Positions 27,101 to 36,300 of a stretch of DNA of 64,000 nt are shown here, piece by piece (position 1 is the stretch's first letter; each line of letters opens with the position of its first letter). The notes below the pieces were generated by a model. The model was not told the origin of the DNA and searched no databases. It was given only the letters and a program-made list of their open reading frames with translations. This stretch comes from Bicyclus anynana (lineage: Eukaryota; Arthropoda; Insecta; Lepidoptera; Nymphalidae). The translations under genes and the position numbers were made by a program. The DNA is taken from positions 7,875,107 to 7,939,106 of the forward strand of contig NC_069084.1 in the NCBI RefSeq assembly GCF_947172395.1. The letters are read 5' to 3'.

Positions 27101-27734
27101 GAGCACACGGTTTTTAACTAGGGTAGTTATGCACTGTAGGCATAAATTGTACAAAATGGAAAATTCCGACTAAAATAAAGGTTTGTAATGAATCCACAGG
27201 ATAAGTAGTCATTATTGCATATATGAAGTACGCCGCTGGGTGTAATCTAACTCCATTTCAGCTAAATCGATTCAGTAGTTGCGACGTGAAGGACTAACAA
27301 ACGTATCGTAAACCTCTGCTATCACTTTGTATTATACATCAATACATCAATACAATATAGACATATCACACTTCAATCGCAATCACTTGGCACTTGTTGC
27401 CTCTTCGATAGCAAATGAACGACAAACTTTCTTCTTTGTAAAAATTTCTAAATAATAATTCTCGTTTCAGACATGTCAAGGAATTTATGAGACAAAATTA
27501 AACAAACTGTCATCAAAAATTGGAGAAAGCCACATTTGCGCGGGCGGCGAGAAGGGTCGCGACTCCTGCAGAGGCGATGGTGGTGGTCCTCTCATGTCTG
27601 AACAGAACGGACGATATACGTTAGAGGGAATTGTGAGCTTTGGGCCGGTTCCTTGCGGCAGAGAGGGTGTCCCTAGCGTCTACACTAGAGTTTACTCGTA
27701 TTTGCCTTGGATACAAAGTGTTATTTCATCCTAA
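15171..27734 (+). CDS. SP-A: clipless serine protease homologue with a dead catalytic triad
   Basis: Six exons: 15171-15237, 16839-16922, 17601-17733, 25763-25962, 26663-26820, 27471-27734, all phase-compatible, encoding 301 aa. Exon 1 is a signal peptide (MTPVASHLIVIVLFSG...). Exon 2 holds only the CxC linker (TCGRSD...TECCGLD). The chymotrypsin-fold domain starts near IISGNAALNQFPW. The catalytic His codon is CAA (LTAAQC instead of LTAAHC), and the catalytic Ser codon is GGT (GDGGGP instead of GDSGGP). Asp102 remains (HDIAIIKL), as does Asp189 of the S1 pocket. All disulphide Cys and the reading frame are kept, so it is not a decaying pseudogene but probably a secreted pseudoprotease. It is the first of four tandem paralogues. 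Intron 3 is about 8 kb because a LINE has inserted there. Related dead homologues (SPHs) act as cofactors in prophenoloxidase activation; that role is inferred here. Confidence 0.9.
15800..15942 (+). pseudogene. Possible relic of a clip-domain exon in SP-A intron 1
   Basis: An open 143-base stretch is preceded by an AG acceptor and followed by CAG|GTCAAT. It would enter in phase 1 and leave in phase 0, as the first clip exons of SP-B and SP-C do, with similar length (149 and 161). Its frame gives SLCIGTMLLQDLLSLLR ... VTRCGHRQ, which resembles the clip pattern C-x5-C-x2-LL-x-LL ... CG, except that the third Cys is Leu and the first is absent or shifted. It cannot splice in frame to exon 2 at 16839 (phase 1), so it is probably unused. 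The similarity is weak and could be chance. Confidence 0.3.
16170..16300 (+). mobile_element. CAGTT-rich dispersed element, copy in SP-A intron 1
   Basis: ACACACCTACAGTTTGAACT, GTCCATGTGTAGTGGTCCG and TCAGTTTTAACTGTAGGTAC form nested short inverted repeats. The reverse complement family member is at 28.06-28.13 kb. Confidence 0.5.
18060..18212 (+). mobile_element. Partial Lep1-like Helitron in SP-A intron 3
   Basis: CGGTCTGATTTGTAAAAGTTT, CACCACAATAGAAAGCCACG and ACCCACGGGAACGGGAACTA match the 3' two thirds of the family. Confidence 0.6.
18232..18437 (+). mobile_element. 5' half of a tRNA-derived SINE, interrupted by the LINE
   Basis: It begins GTGATGGCCCAATAGACATG (box A region), carries GTTCGAATCCGG (box B) and continues through AACTTTTCAGTTATTTGCAT to CATCGTGAGAAAACCTGCAT and GAGAATTTTCTTAACTC. 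The order is the same as in the complete copy at 28455-28765. Confidence 0.8.
18682..19575 (+). CDS. LINE ORF1 protein (coiled coil plus FP-like C-terminal domain)
   Basis: The frame is intact at 297 aa. Residues ~50-135 are heptad-rich (MLAEMRIMFSSF ... ISRIDILETKLEAFEKK), which suggests a trimerizing coiled coil. The C-terminal part contains IEIRNIPQ, RPKTLSGGLKPIMVEF and RRIYISEGLTRKTKKIYYL, a pattern I associate with LINE ORF1 proteins related to the FP-type fold, which binds nucleic acid and acts as an RNA chaperone. No zinc knuckle is visible. The assignment rests on motif memory and on its place upstream of ORF2. Confidence 0.7.
   Translation: MDPSSATHIDCSGASLQHFDSEPILNKSTGLDRTIVRNKRKFEGKDESVSRGMLAEMRIMFSSFTAEQDKKLASIQDAINSIKNQNSELFKTIEYLSSGYDDMKSLLTKYELERKEHISRIDILETKLEAFEKKSLNSTIEIRNIPQLKQKETRYDLQNMVIELSSSLSVKIDNRDIKNIYRPKTLSGGLKPIMVEFSTVSTKDEVIENYKKINKQKTGDKLNTKNLNFEGPPRRIYISEGLTRKTKKIYYLSRDYAKTHNYLFCWTAHGNVFLRKKEGSPQIKVECQEDLNRLVVT
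19686..20788 (+). mobile_element. Hairpin-plus-tandem-repeat element, copy 2 (inside the LINE)
   Basis: Same plan as copy 1: hairpin arms 19690-19845 and 19895-20045 (ACAACCGACTTC ... GAAGTCGGTTGT) around a ~50-base loop, ~3-4 tandem units, and the end GAGAACCTCCTCCTTTTTGA. Being nested between LINE ORF1 and ORF2, it is younger than the LINE. Confidence 0.78.
22207..25149 (+). CDS. LINE ORF2: AP-type endonuclease plus reverse transcriptase
   Basis: The frame is intact at 980 aa. The endonuclease domain (~res 38-245) shows MNICS (44), TECW (72-75), YRSP (141-144), GDIN (173-176) and TDHSP (235-239). The reverse transcriptase (~res 515-790) shows NNYRPIS (531-537), DLSKAFD (604-610), GVPQGSILGP (660-669) and the catalytic YADD (692-695). 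A C-terminal stretch follows with the usual ILGYCITVWGG motif. No RNase H domain is evident, which fits CR1/Jockey-group LINEs. All catalytic motifs are present and there is no stop, so the copy is young and possibly active in trans. Confidence 0.93.
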   Translation: MDSWLKINNDLQLLGNTNSYQCETEKSQDLIFKRKNNVNMLHMNICSINCNFDGFMVLLKRLNIDLDIIALTECWLQYIDQIPIISGYISYCSKNIINRNDGVILYIKKELQHTILYPDLLDASSIICSLENNKLYLIAIYRSPSFKQIDRFCDSLDTILNSRNQYKSTVILGDINLNISPENLDSRSQDYLNFLYSHGLLSTHFFPTHDKNCIDHVFVKSVHKSVTLVLNPSVTDHSPVIFSTDMTTQKQSLLNFSTNTNYAAVDKDIAATDFSEVLAATNANTATLLLVNSLITIIKANTKSIKVSRKRIILKPWITPGLLRCIRNRDRLHKKLKSAPHNAILKITYNRYRNFCNNILKKVKINYEKMEFDKAKNNMKATWEVIKKVANISLKTPTATELLTLDQDPNKSLNLVNEHFAGVGSHLASYIYQKTNYTKYHRPPQAGPLNSFGLIPVDEKEIENIINSLKNNVSVGWDGMPVRVIKANVSIIAPLMTHICNLSFSSGTFPKVFKKALIIPIHKGGDRDCVNNYRPISILPALSKIMESALNRRLVMYLESKNLLAPNQFGFRKGTSTEDAVLQLTETITKAIDNKLKCIGVFLDLSKAFDTVSIPILVDKLDSLGIRGIALQIFTDYLTNRTQQVKISNHLSDEVNLTFGVPQGSILGPTLFLIYMNNLCLLPISKGKIVSYADDTVLLLTGDTWEDALTNTEKALRQVSNWLSTNVLSLNTGKTKFLAFHTSSRTLPQSQNLNIKIHSCKNPIENPSSCSCPAVEYVHDIKYLGVQIDSTLSWNLHICNITAKARKLIHIFRKLRTSADKSTLLTVYYALAQSILGYCITVWGGSSKTSMLRIERTQRAILKVMTHKPYRYSTQELYKDCNVLTVRQLYILQTVLRKHSTLAFHNNLNKRRFDIVCHATKHRTQVARRHFYISSSRIYNKLNRIINIYPLTIKQCKTCLTKWLQTRSYEQTEELLQILR
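25264..25371 (+). repeat. CA-rich microsatellite in the LINE 3' UTR
   Basis: Imperfect (CA)n with TAAT interruptions, 115 bases past ORF2. Confidence 0.85.
25600..25742 (+). mobile_element. 3' half of the same SINE, beyond the LINE
   Basis: After the LINE's CTT tail, the SINE resumes with CTGCCAATCCGCATTGGGCT, then TGACCTCTCTCATTCTGA and CCGAATATGGGTTGATGATG. These correspond to the part of the complete SINE missing at 18437. It ends about 20 bases before SP-A exon 4. Confidence 0.8.
26886..26990. mobile_element. Short inverted-repeat element in SP-A intron 5
   Basis: CGTGGATTAAGTTTGAAACC/TCAAATTTCTTC pairs with GAAGAAATTTGAGGTTTAAT/CCACG, with a ~40-base loop. Confidence 0.6.
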
Positions 27735-27910
27735 ATCACTACTTTTAAGTCTGTATAAGACGTTCCTTAACATCGAACTTGAAGTTCAAGCAACTATAAT
27801 GTTTCACTTTGAATTGAGTAACGTCTAATATAATACAGGCCTTAGATGTCGTTTAAATTGTGATAGTACCCATTTATGAAATGCAATGAAAATCTTATAT
27901 TAATATTATA

Positions 27911-27916
27911 AATAAA
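27911..27916 (+). promoter_or_regulatory. Putative polyadenylation signal of SP-A
   Basis: AATAAA lies 177 bases after the SP-A stop codon in AT-rich DNA, and it is the first canonical hexamer downstream. Confidence 0.5.
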
Positions 27917-27983
27917 AAAAATATATAAAACAATTTTTTTGTTTCATTGTAACACTGACACTAAAGTTATGAAGTTTTAATAA

Positions 27984-28034
27984 AAATTTCATTTGTTGCA
28001 CGGGTTATTGAAACCCGTGCAACAAATGAAATTT
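27984..28034. repeat. Near-perfect 22-base stem palindrome after SP-A
   Basis: AAATTTCATTTGTTGCACGG and CCGTGCAACAAATGAAATTT face each other around a ~7-base loop, 70 bases past the SP-A polyadenylation signal. Confidence 0.75.
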
Positions 28035-28055
28035 CAATCAAAAGCATTAGAAAAA

Positions 28056-28135
28056 ACTGTATGTACAGTTAAAACTGATGGACACCACACACGGACAAAT
28101 TGACTGTACAGTCAAAACTGCAGGTGTGTACACTC
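28056..28135 (-). mobile_element. CAGTT-rich dispersed element, reverse copy after SP-A
   Basis: ATGTACAGTTAAAACTGATGG, CACACACGGACAAATTGACTG, CAAAACTGCAGGTGTGTAC match the SP-A intron 1 copy in reverse. Confidence 0.5.
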
Positions 28136-28454
28136 AAGTATTTTTCAGTTATTCCAACAAAAGAAAAAAATATAAACAATTTTCCAACGATAAGAAAAAT
28201 AGGTTTTTAGAATTCACTATAAATAGGGTTAATTGCTAAATAGCAATTACTAACAACATATAGTCGTAGACGACGAAGGTTGACGGTGAAGTTGAAAATT
28301 TTGAAGTTGGCATTGTATTTTTAGGTACATTAGACACTTATGCTATATATCAAATGCGGTAAGTTCCAGGACCCAGGAAATCACTCTGTATGACGTGGTG
28401 CATCGATGGATCGCATCGAACGGATTTTATCTACCGTAAAATTAAAAATGAGGA

Positions 28455-28765
28455 TGAGGCGTGATAGCCCAGTGGATATGACCTCTGCCTCCGATTCCGG
28501 AGGGTGTGGGTTCGAATCCGGTCCGGGGCATGCACCTCCAACTTTTCAGTTATGTGCATTTTTAGAAATTAAATATCACTCTCAAACGGTAAAGGAAAAC
28601 ATCGTGAGGAAACCTGCATACCAGAGAATTTTCTTAATTCTCTGCGTGTGTGAAGTCTGTCAATCCGCATTGGGCCAGCGGGGTGGACTACTGGCCTGAC
28701 CCCTCTCATTCTGACAGGAGACTCAAGCTCAGTAGTGAGTCGAATATGGGTTGATAACGATTACG
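28455..28765 (+). mobile_element. Complete tRNA-derived SINE (family 1)
   Basis: The tRNA-like head has box A-like TAGCCCAGTGGATATGACC and box B GGTTCGAATCC. The body runs through CATCGTGAGGAAACCTGCAT and CCAATCCGCA/ATTGGGCCAGCG. The tail is GAATATGGGTTGATAACGATTA. It is the best copy in the window and the reference for the fragments. Confidence 0.85.
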
Positions 28766-30300
28766 ACGAACGAAAATTAAAAATCCGTTTGATGCGATGC
28801 GTCCAATACGCACGATGCAGATAAGTGGACGCCCACATTTAAACGGAAACTACGACTATCTCCTTTGCTTTAACGAAAGTTCTAAAATAATGACTCAAAA
28901 ACCCAAGTCACATTTCGCTACAGTTCTATTATAAAAAAGATGATAAGAAATGAAAATAGCTGCAGCTTTATGCTGACTGAGGGACCTTTATTTGGCCAGT
29001 TGCGCTTTTTTTATGTCTGCAATTTGTTTGTTTAGCTTAGCTTATTTGTAGCTTACTTTACTTTACTGACCGAATAAAAAAAAATCTGCTGTTGATGTTT
29101 AGAGTCACGCAAGCGAAATTCAGACCAAAGCTAGATATTATTCATTGTTAACCGACTTCTTTTACGTACATTTATGACGTTAGAAACTAAAATCAAAATA
29201 TGTACATGCGTCAGTACGTTTAAATTAAATATACATAATAATAATATACCTAAAATTGGTATCATAATATGGTGAGCCACAAACAACAGGACTACAACAT
29301 ACTAGCGACAAACGCAACCAACTTTAACACAGACAATGTAATATGTTATGAGCCCAATACAAATTCTAAACATATTATTGAAGCTGAGTGGATACTTGCA
29401 TAATTTAATGAGGATAGTGATTGAAATTAGTAGCATGAGCATGTAAACATGGTAAACCGTATATTAGGCGCTTACGTATGAAATTGACGTTTTGTCGCAC
29501 TTGCCAATTTGATTCCAAAAATCTCCTCTTTGGTTAGGAATTGCAATTTATATACAGCTATTTATTATTATTTTCTATTTATTAATTTTATTCTCTTTGG
29601 CCCTTGACTACAATCTAGATGGAAGCGGGCTAACTTGTTCGGAGTAGGATGAAATCCACACTACTTTCGGTTTTTACACCACATAGTAAATCGCTTGGCG
29701 GTACGTCTTTGTCGGTAGGCTAGCCACGGCCAGTCAAAATTTACACATGCTTTTGTGTTTTGAAAACCCTGGAATACATGAAATCTAGCGTTGTGATGGG
29801 TACCTCATAAATTGAAAAGAAATACTTATTATATAATAAAATTTAAAAGAATACCATTCACATCTTTTAAATATGACCTTTCTTCTCCAACTATGTGGAA
29901 ATCATATGCTGGGAATGGATTTAACAACAACAATCAAATATAAGAGTGTCCTCGTATCCAATCCATAAATATGAGTATGTCCAACTAACAGATGATTTAG
30001 TTAGTTTACTACAATAATTCCAAAACTATTACTACTTTTTGCCTCAAAATGTTATATTTGCAAAGCATTTGTCCTGTGGTTACGTAATAAATGAAAAGAT
30101 AGTTATTATATTTAACTAAAGACAAATGATTGCAACTGTATGTTTTGACACAGTATTAACTTATCTTAACATAACTTAACTTTCATTGCACAAAATTATT
30201 CATTTATAAAAAAGTCTTCAATGAGGATTTGTCCTAACGTGTTTTTAACCAGTTAAAGTCTGCAATTTGCAAAGCTCATAACACAGGCTCTGAGCGTTTT
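28766..30300. other. SP-A to SP-B intergenic region
   Basis: Contains the repeat pair member (29.1-29.35 kb) and a SINE family 2 fragment. No exon recognised. Confidence 0.6.
29590..29745 (-). mobile_element. SINE family 2 body fragment between SP-A and SP-B
   Basis: CTTTGGCCCTTGACTACAATC, AGCGGGCTAACTTGTTCGGAG, CGCTTGGCGGTACGTCTTTG and GGCTAGCCACGGCC; headless. Confidence 0.65.
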
Positions 30301-30305
30301 TCAAG

Positions 30306-30335
30306 TCAGTCAGTCAGTCAGTGGCAGTGCTCAGT
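30306..30335 (+). promoter_or_regulatory. Clustered TCAGT initiator motifs upstream of SP-B
   Basis: A short (TCAG)n run gives several overlapping copies of the arthropod initiator TCAGT 45-75 bases before the SP-B start codon. No TATA box is evident at the right distance. Transcription may start at several closely spaced sites. Confidence 0.35.
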
Positions 30336-30379
30336 GAGTCAGTGACGCGGAGACGCCGCACGCAGCGGACGTTTCAAAA

Positions 30380-33300
30380 ATGTATACTTTATTAAAACTT
30401 GTGTTCGCGGCGTCATCAGTGTTATGCGTCGTAAACGGACAAGCAGGTAGGTTTATTTAATTGTTTTTATGAAACTTACGCGATGTTCGATCAAAACTTA
30501 TCATATAAGACATGAATTTGGGAACAATGTCTATTTTTACGCATGAAAGTACGTAGAAGTGTAACAGAAATGTAGCATGCATGTGCGAACTTAACTTTCG
30601 CGCAGATATGATCAACAAAGCTAAGTGGGTTCTCACAGCAGGGTTACAAAATTAAAAATATAAACATAATACAGGTTTGCATACATATAAACAACTTCAG
30701 ACTGGTCATTATAAAAATTGACATTGTTGCGATCTTTGGTTCACTGCTAAACCATGAGGATTATGTTAATCTTTGTACCCAATGTCATGTATAAGAAGCG
30801 GATAGAATACAAACAATTCTTGCTCATGATAAATTACTTAACATTTGATTACTAGATATAAGTACAAGTAAAGTGTGTCTACGCTTGTGATTTTTTTTGT
30901 TTATAGCAAATTTTACTGCTGACAAACTTTCAACGTTCAGATAATGAAGTATGTCTGGTTGTTTGTGTCTATATCATAAATCAAAGGAAAACGTTTGTTA
31001 AAAGATATAAAATTAGCACTTCATTGCGGTTTTTCGTGACAGTAAACGCAGTCTAACTACCTAACTATGGACCTAATGAGGACCATACAGTCTTCTAATG
31101 AGAAGGCTGTGTATGTTTGATAGAATTAGCTCAACAACAAGTCACAAAGCTGACCTGGTAACAGGCAGGACAGGGTAATGGTTAGACGCTTTATTACGCA
31201 TTATAGACAATGTAATTTAGTTATAAGATTATTTTTAAATTTCCATGCTATTTTGTAGCAAATTGTATGCCAACATTTATATCAAGATCTTTATTTAACA
31301 ATTTGCAAATAAAGAATTATGAATTGAATTATGAACACTTGCCAAAGCAAACCGATGGACGTTGGGTTCCTACGGTGCTGGAATAGCAACGTCGCAGCTG
31401 AAAAAGCAGTCACTAGGTGGAATGACGACAACAAGAGAATATTGGCGTCTAAAGACCGTGATTTTTGGAAGAACTTAGAGACCTATTCCAGTTGTCGTCT
31501 ATCGGCTGATAATAATGATAATGATGAAATTCAAAGTAATATGAAACTTGCTAACATTACGTTGTACGATGGCCGGCAGCATTTGCCTAACTTTCATTTA
31601 AAACGCAATATCATAACGGATTGTTTCACTATTTCAATGAGATTAGGTAAATCTTTTGTATGGTAGCAGAATAATTGTCTTCTTCTTCTTCTTCCTATCG
31701 TGGTCTCACTATGTGGGGTCCACTTTCCGGCATAATCTCGCCCACTTTGCCCCATCTTGATCATCCCACTTCTTAAGTTTGCTGGCTCTAAGGTCCGCGT
31801 TTACGAAGTCAAGCCCGCGCTTTTTGGAGATTTAGCTTATAGCAGAATAACTGTAGGTACAGAAAAATAGTACTTTCTAAAATACAGAGAAGTAGTATGT
31901 AGTTAACTCTTGTAAACATCCGCAATTAATCTTTTAGCCTTTAGCGTACGTGACCTGGAAAGCACAAATTAAATTAATTCCCGTAATATCAACTGTTATT
32001 AGAAATACGTAATAATAATTAGTTAATGATGCATACAAGTGATGCTAATATGATTCACATTATAATGGCTTAAAATCATAAATGGATTAAGCGCAAGTCT
32101 AGTAAATAATTATTATTAGTGTCCGAAGGTTTAATACTGCTTTGAATCTTTCAACCACAAGAGCTTTAATTTATAATATTAATCTTGCAACGACGCGACA
32201 ATCAAAAAATCTATAGTTAGTATATCATAAAGAGGATAGATTTGTATTATTGATATTTTGTATGTAAAAACTTCAGGACCGATTTGAAAAAATCTTTCAC
32301 CAATAGAAAGCTACATTATCATGTAATAGAATTGGCTATATATTTCATCCCCATATTTCCACGGGAACAAGAACTAAGCGGGTGAAACCGCGGGTCATCT
32401 GCTATTTGTAGTTAAACGATATTCAACATAATTGTGACTCCATTTATCTGAATTCTTAATAACACCAAAGAAACAAAATTAGATACATACCTACTTTACT
32501 TACTGAAAAAAAGAGAACAGTGATTTAGAAATTAAAGGGAACAGTGATTTAGAAATTATCTATCGATATATTATGTTATATCCATACAATTAGCTAAAAT
32601 GTTTTTTTTTATAAACCGGCAGATTTTTTGAACACCTATTGACCATGGTTTACTTAATTTGTGATACAAAATTTAAAATTATTTCTTTAGATTACTTCGA
32701 AAATCTCTGCTTCACTCCAATGCAAGAAGAAGGCCAGTGCATATCGCTTGACAATTGTGAGCAACTGAAACCGCTCATCACCAAATCAAGGGAAACTTTA
32801 AAACAATATCACTGCGGATGGGAAGGAACAGTTCCTAAGGTAGGATCGGCGGGAAACGTCCCAAAGGTAATTAACTTAATGCTATATACTCCTAGTACCT
32901 ACTGGTGGTGGTGCACGTTTGTAAAACTTATATAATCTCTATTTTGATAAAATATATTTACTTATATAGTCTGGCAAGTTCGTTGATAACACTCCCATGA
33001 TATGCGGGCGACGGGGGGAAAGACTGCGCGGGTAGAAATCGCAAGTGCGGGGAAGTGACGAGCATCACTCGTGGGGTTTTCGTTCATCGCAACACGTTTC
33101 CCAGCCCGCGCGGAACATCAGGAGCGTTGCGAACGAAGTTGCCAAGCTATTGTTACGGATGTCATCATCTTCATCAGTCGTTATCAGCCGATGGACGTCC
33201 ACTGCTGGACATAGGCCTCTTGTCTCTTGTAGGTATATACTACCAAACATCACGGTCTCGGGCCGCCAGCATCCAGCGGCTCCCTGCAACCAGCTTGATG

Positions 33301-36300
33301 TCCTCGGTCCATCTAGTAGGGGGTCGACCAACACTGCGCTTTCCGGTGCGGGGTCGCTATTCAAGCACCTTGGGACCCCAACGTCCATCGGCTTTTCCAA
33401 CTATGTTAACAAATTTTTGGAAACAGTTTCTTTAAAAAATATTTTATTGAATTTAATTGTAAAAAACCAACGCTCGCCATGCTACTCCAATGCGTGTTGG
33501 CGGTCTTAGATTATATAATCTCTCTTAATATCACTCTCACTACCAGATGTCAATGATTGTGACCGAGACCGATATCTTAACGTGCTCTCCGGGGCACGCG
33601 GGTGTGACAACATCAACTTCTTGACCGATATCTTAACGTACTCTCCAAGGCACGCGGGTGTGACATCACCTCTTTCCTCATCACTTTCTTTACTCCGAGC
33701 TGAGAATTTCTACTGAAATTTTCTTAGAAGAAAACATGCTCATATTTCACAGCGCCACCCAAAATTTGGAAACTCGTGGGTCACGAGGTCGTCCTCGTGA
33801 TCCCAAGCCCCATAGGTTAACCTGGACCCTGGACCTGGCATATTATATTTCGTGTATCTTATTAAATATTGCTATTAATTATTTTCACGTGCTTATAACA
33901 CAATATTTAAAAACTAGAACGCGTTTCCCAAAACCCACTAATGTATATAAAAATCATTTAACGATTAGATATAACTATATACACTACCAGGTTTTTACAT
34001 TTGCGATAAACCTTGACACTTAAGAATCTTCATCATACAAATCACCGCCTAAATAAACAAAAAGAAATAAAAAACCCGATTGAGTAAGTACTAACATACT
34101 TAATCATAAGTTAAATTTAATAATATATTATATGTTGAAATCAGTCAAGAACTTGAAGTTTTAGAGCTTGCCAAAAACTAGGCAGACCTTGTAAATTATA
34201 AGTTCGAAAAAAGCTCTGCAAACGGGTCATGACTTATCTGCCATTCTTATGGATAAAAAAGTATTGCCTAATTGAAACTTGTCAAAAATAATTATGACGC
34301 AAATGCAGCGCAAAAGGAATAATACACTTAAGTGTGCGGTGGTACACAAAATAAGTAAAAAGTCAAGGTCTATTAGCAAATGTTATCGTTTATCATTACA
34401 CTGGTATTGTAACTATACTATCTATACTAATATTATAAAGCTAAAGAGTTTGTTTGTTTGTTTGATTGAACGCGCTAATCTCAGGAACTACTGGTCTGAT
34501 ATGAAAAGTTTTTTCAGTGTTAGATAGTCCATTTATCGAGGAACGCTATATGCTATATATTATCCTTTATCCCCGTATTCCGTATTCCGTAGTAAATCAC
34601 GCGGGTGAAACCGCGCGGAGTCAGCTAGTACATATATAAACATAGTATAGGGTAGGAACTATAATACGATTATTAATTCCAGTCAAAATTCCAGTAAAAT
34701 GTCAAGTGCAACTGTCACAGAAATATCATTTTACTGACTGGAATTAATAATCTTAAGTAAGATGAATGGTATGTACGATTATTAATTCCAGTATTAGAAT
34801 TAAAAGTCGTACTATATGCAAACTCATCAATTTAACAATACCAGTATATGATGAAGACCACATTATTATCAAGCTTTTCTTGCCTCCACGTTCTTTAAAC
34901 TTAGTCATTAGTAAAACAAACTACATATTTGTATATTCTTTTGTACAGGTGTGTTGTCCATCTCCAACTACAACGACTACTACAACTACGACGACTACAA
35001 CAACTGTAGCTCCAGTACCACTAGATGCCTGTGTCACACGGGAGGGGAAATTCGGTTCGTGTGTACCACTGAAAAATTGTACACACATAACAAAGATGTT
35101 GGCAACGAAAACAGCACAAAGTTTGGATTATTTCACACGGTCTAAGTAAATATTCCCCAATATTTAAATTTCCTTTTTTGTATACAAGGTTATGTGTTAG
35201 AACTACGAGGACTTATGTTTAGATGACTAGCTAGCTTCTTTGGTGATTTGACGATTGGTTCAGTCTTTCTACTTTCGGAAGAAGGGTTTTTGGCTTAGCA
35301 TGTAGTAGTACCTAAGGTGTAGATATCGATGGTGTGTAAAAGTGAAGGAGCATTAGCAACGCAAACATCATTAAATGTACATATGCCTGTGGTTAATCAA
35401 CAACTTTTATGATAAACGGCTTTCGATGTTATTACGTCCCTCTCTTTATTAACCGACTTCAAAAAGGAGGAGGTTCTCAATTCAGTCGGTATTTTTTTTT
35501 TTTTTTATGTATGTACACCGATTACTCAAAGACGCCTGGACCGATTTCAAAAATTCTTTTTTTGTTTGAAACGGTATAGTCCCCATTTGGTCCCATTGCC
35601 ATCATGTGAAGATCTGATGATGGAATCCTGGAGAAATTGAGGGGAACTTTCGAAAATTATATGACTGTCTAGTGTGTTCGTATACTTTTCCATTTAGTAC
35701 TTTTAAGCACTACAATTTCATGAAGGTTTAAAATCGATCTGATGATGGAGCCATAAAACAGCGAGGGAACTGATCGGCGATTTACAGCAGTTACCTTGTG
35801 TTTGGGCTTGATTAATTTGTATTAATGAGAACTTTTCACATAGATAGGTTGTGACTGTCATTTAGGGGTTTGGTGATGAAGACCAAGGACAATTAAGGGA
35901 ATAACAGTAACTACCTTGTGTTTGGCCTTGATTAATTCGTATTGTTGAGAACTTTCTACCTAGATGAGTTGTGTCTGTTATTAGGGGTCTGATGATGAAG
36001 ACCAATTAAGGGAACTCCTTAACGGTTTACGGTAGCTACCTTGTGCTTGGGCTTGATTAATTTGTATTGCTGAGAATTTTGTACCAAGATGGGTTGTGAC
36101 TGTCATTAGGGGTCTGATGTATTCGTTTGAGATGAAATTTTACACTAAAAATATAATATTTTGTGTAATTATAAAACTTATATTGATATTGTCTGTGTAA
36201 CATCAACACAGCAGAAACGTGTCATTCATTGTAATATTTAGAGTGATAATGAAAATTTTTATAAAAAAAATACAACCGACTTCAAAACCTAAAAACGTAC

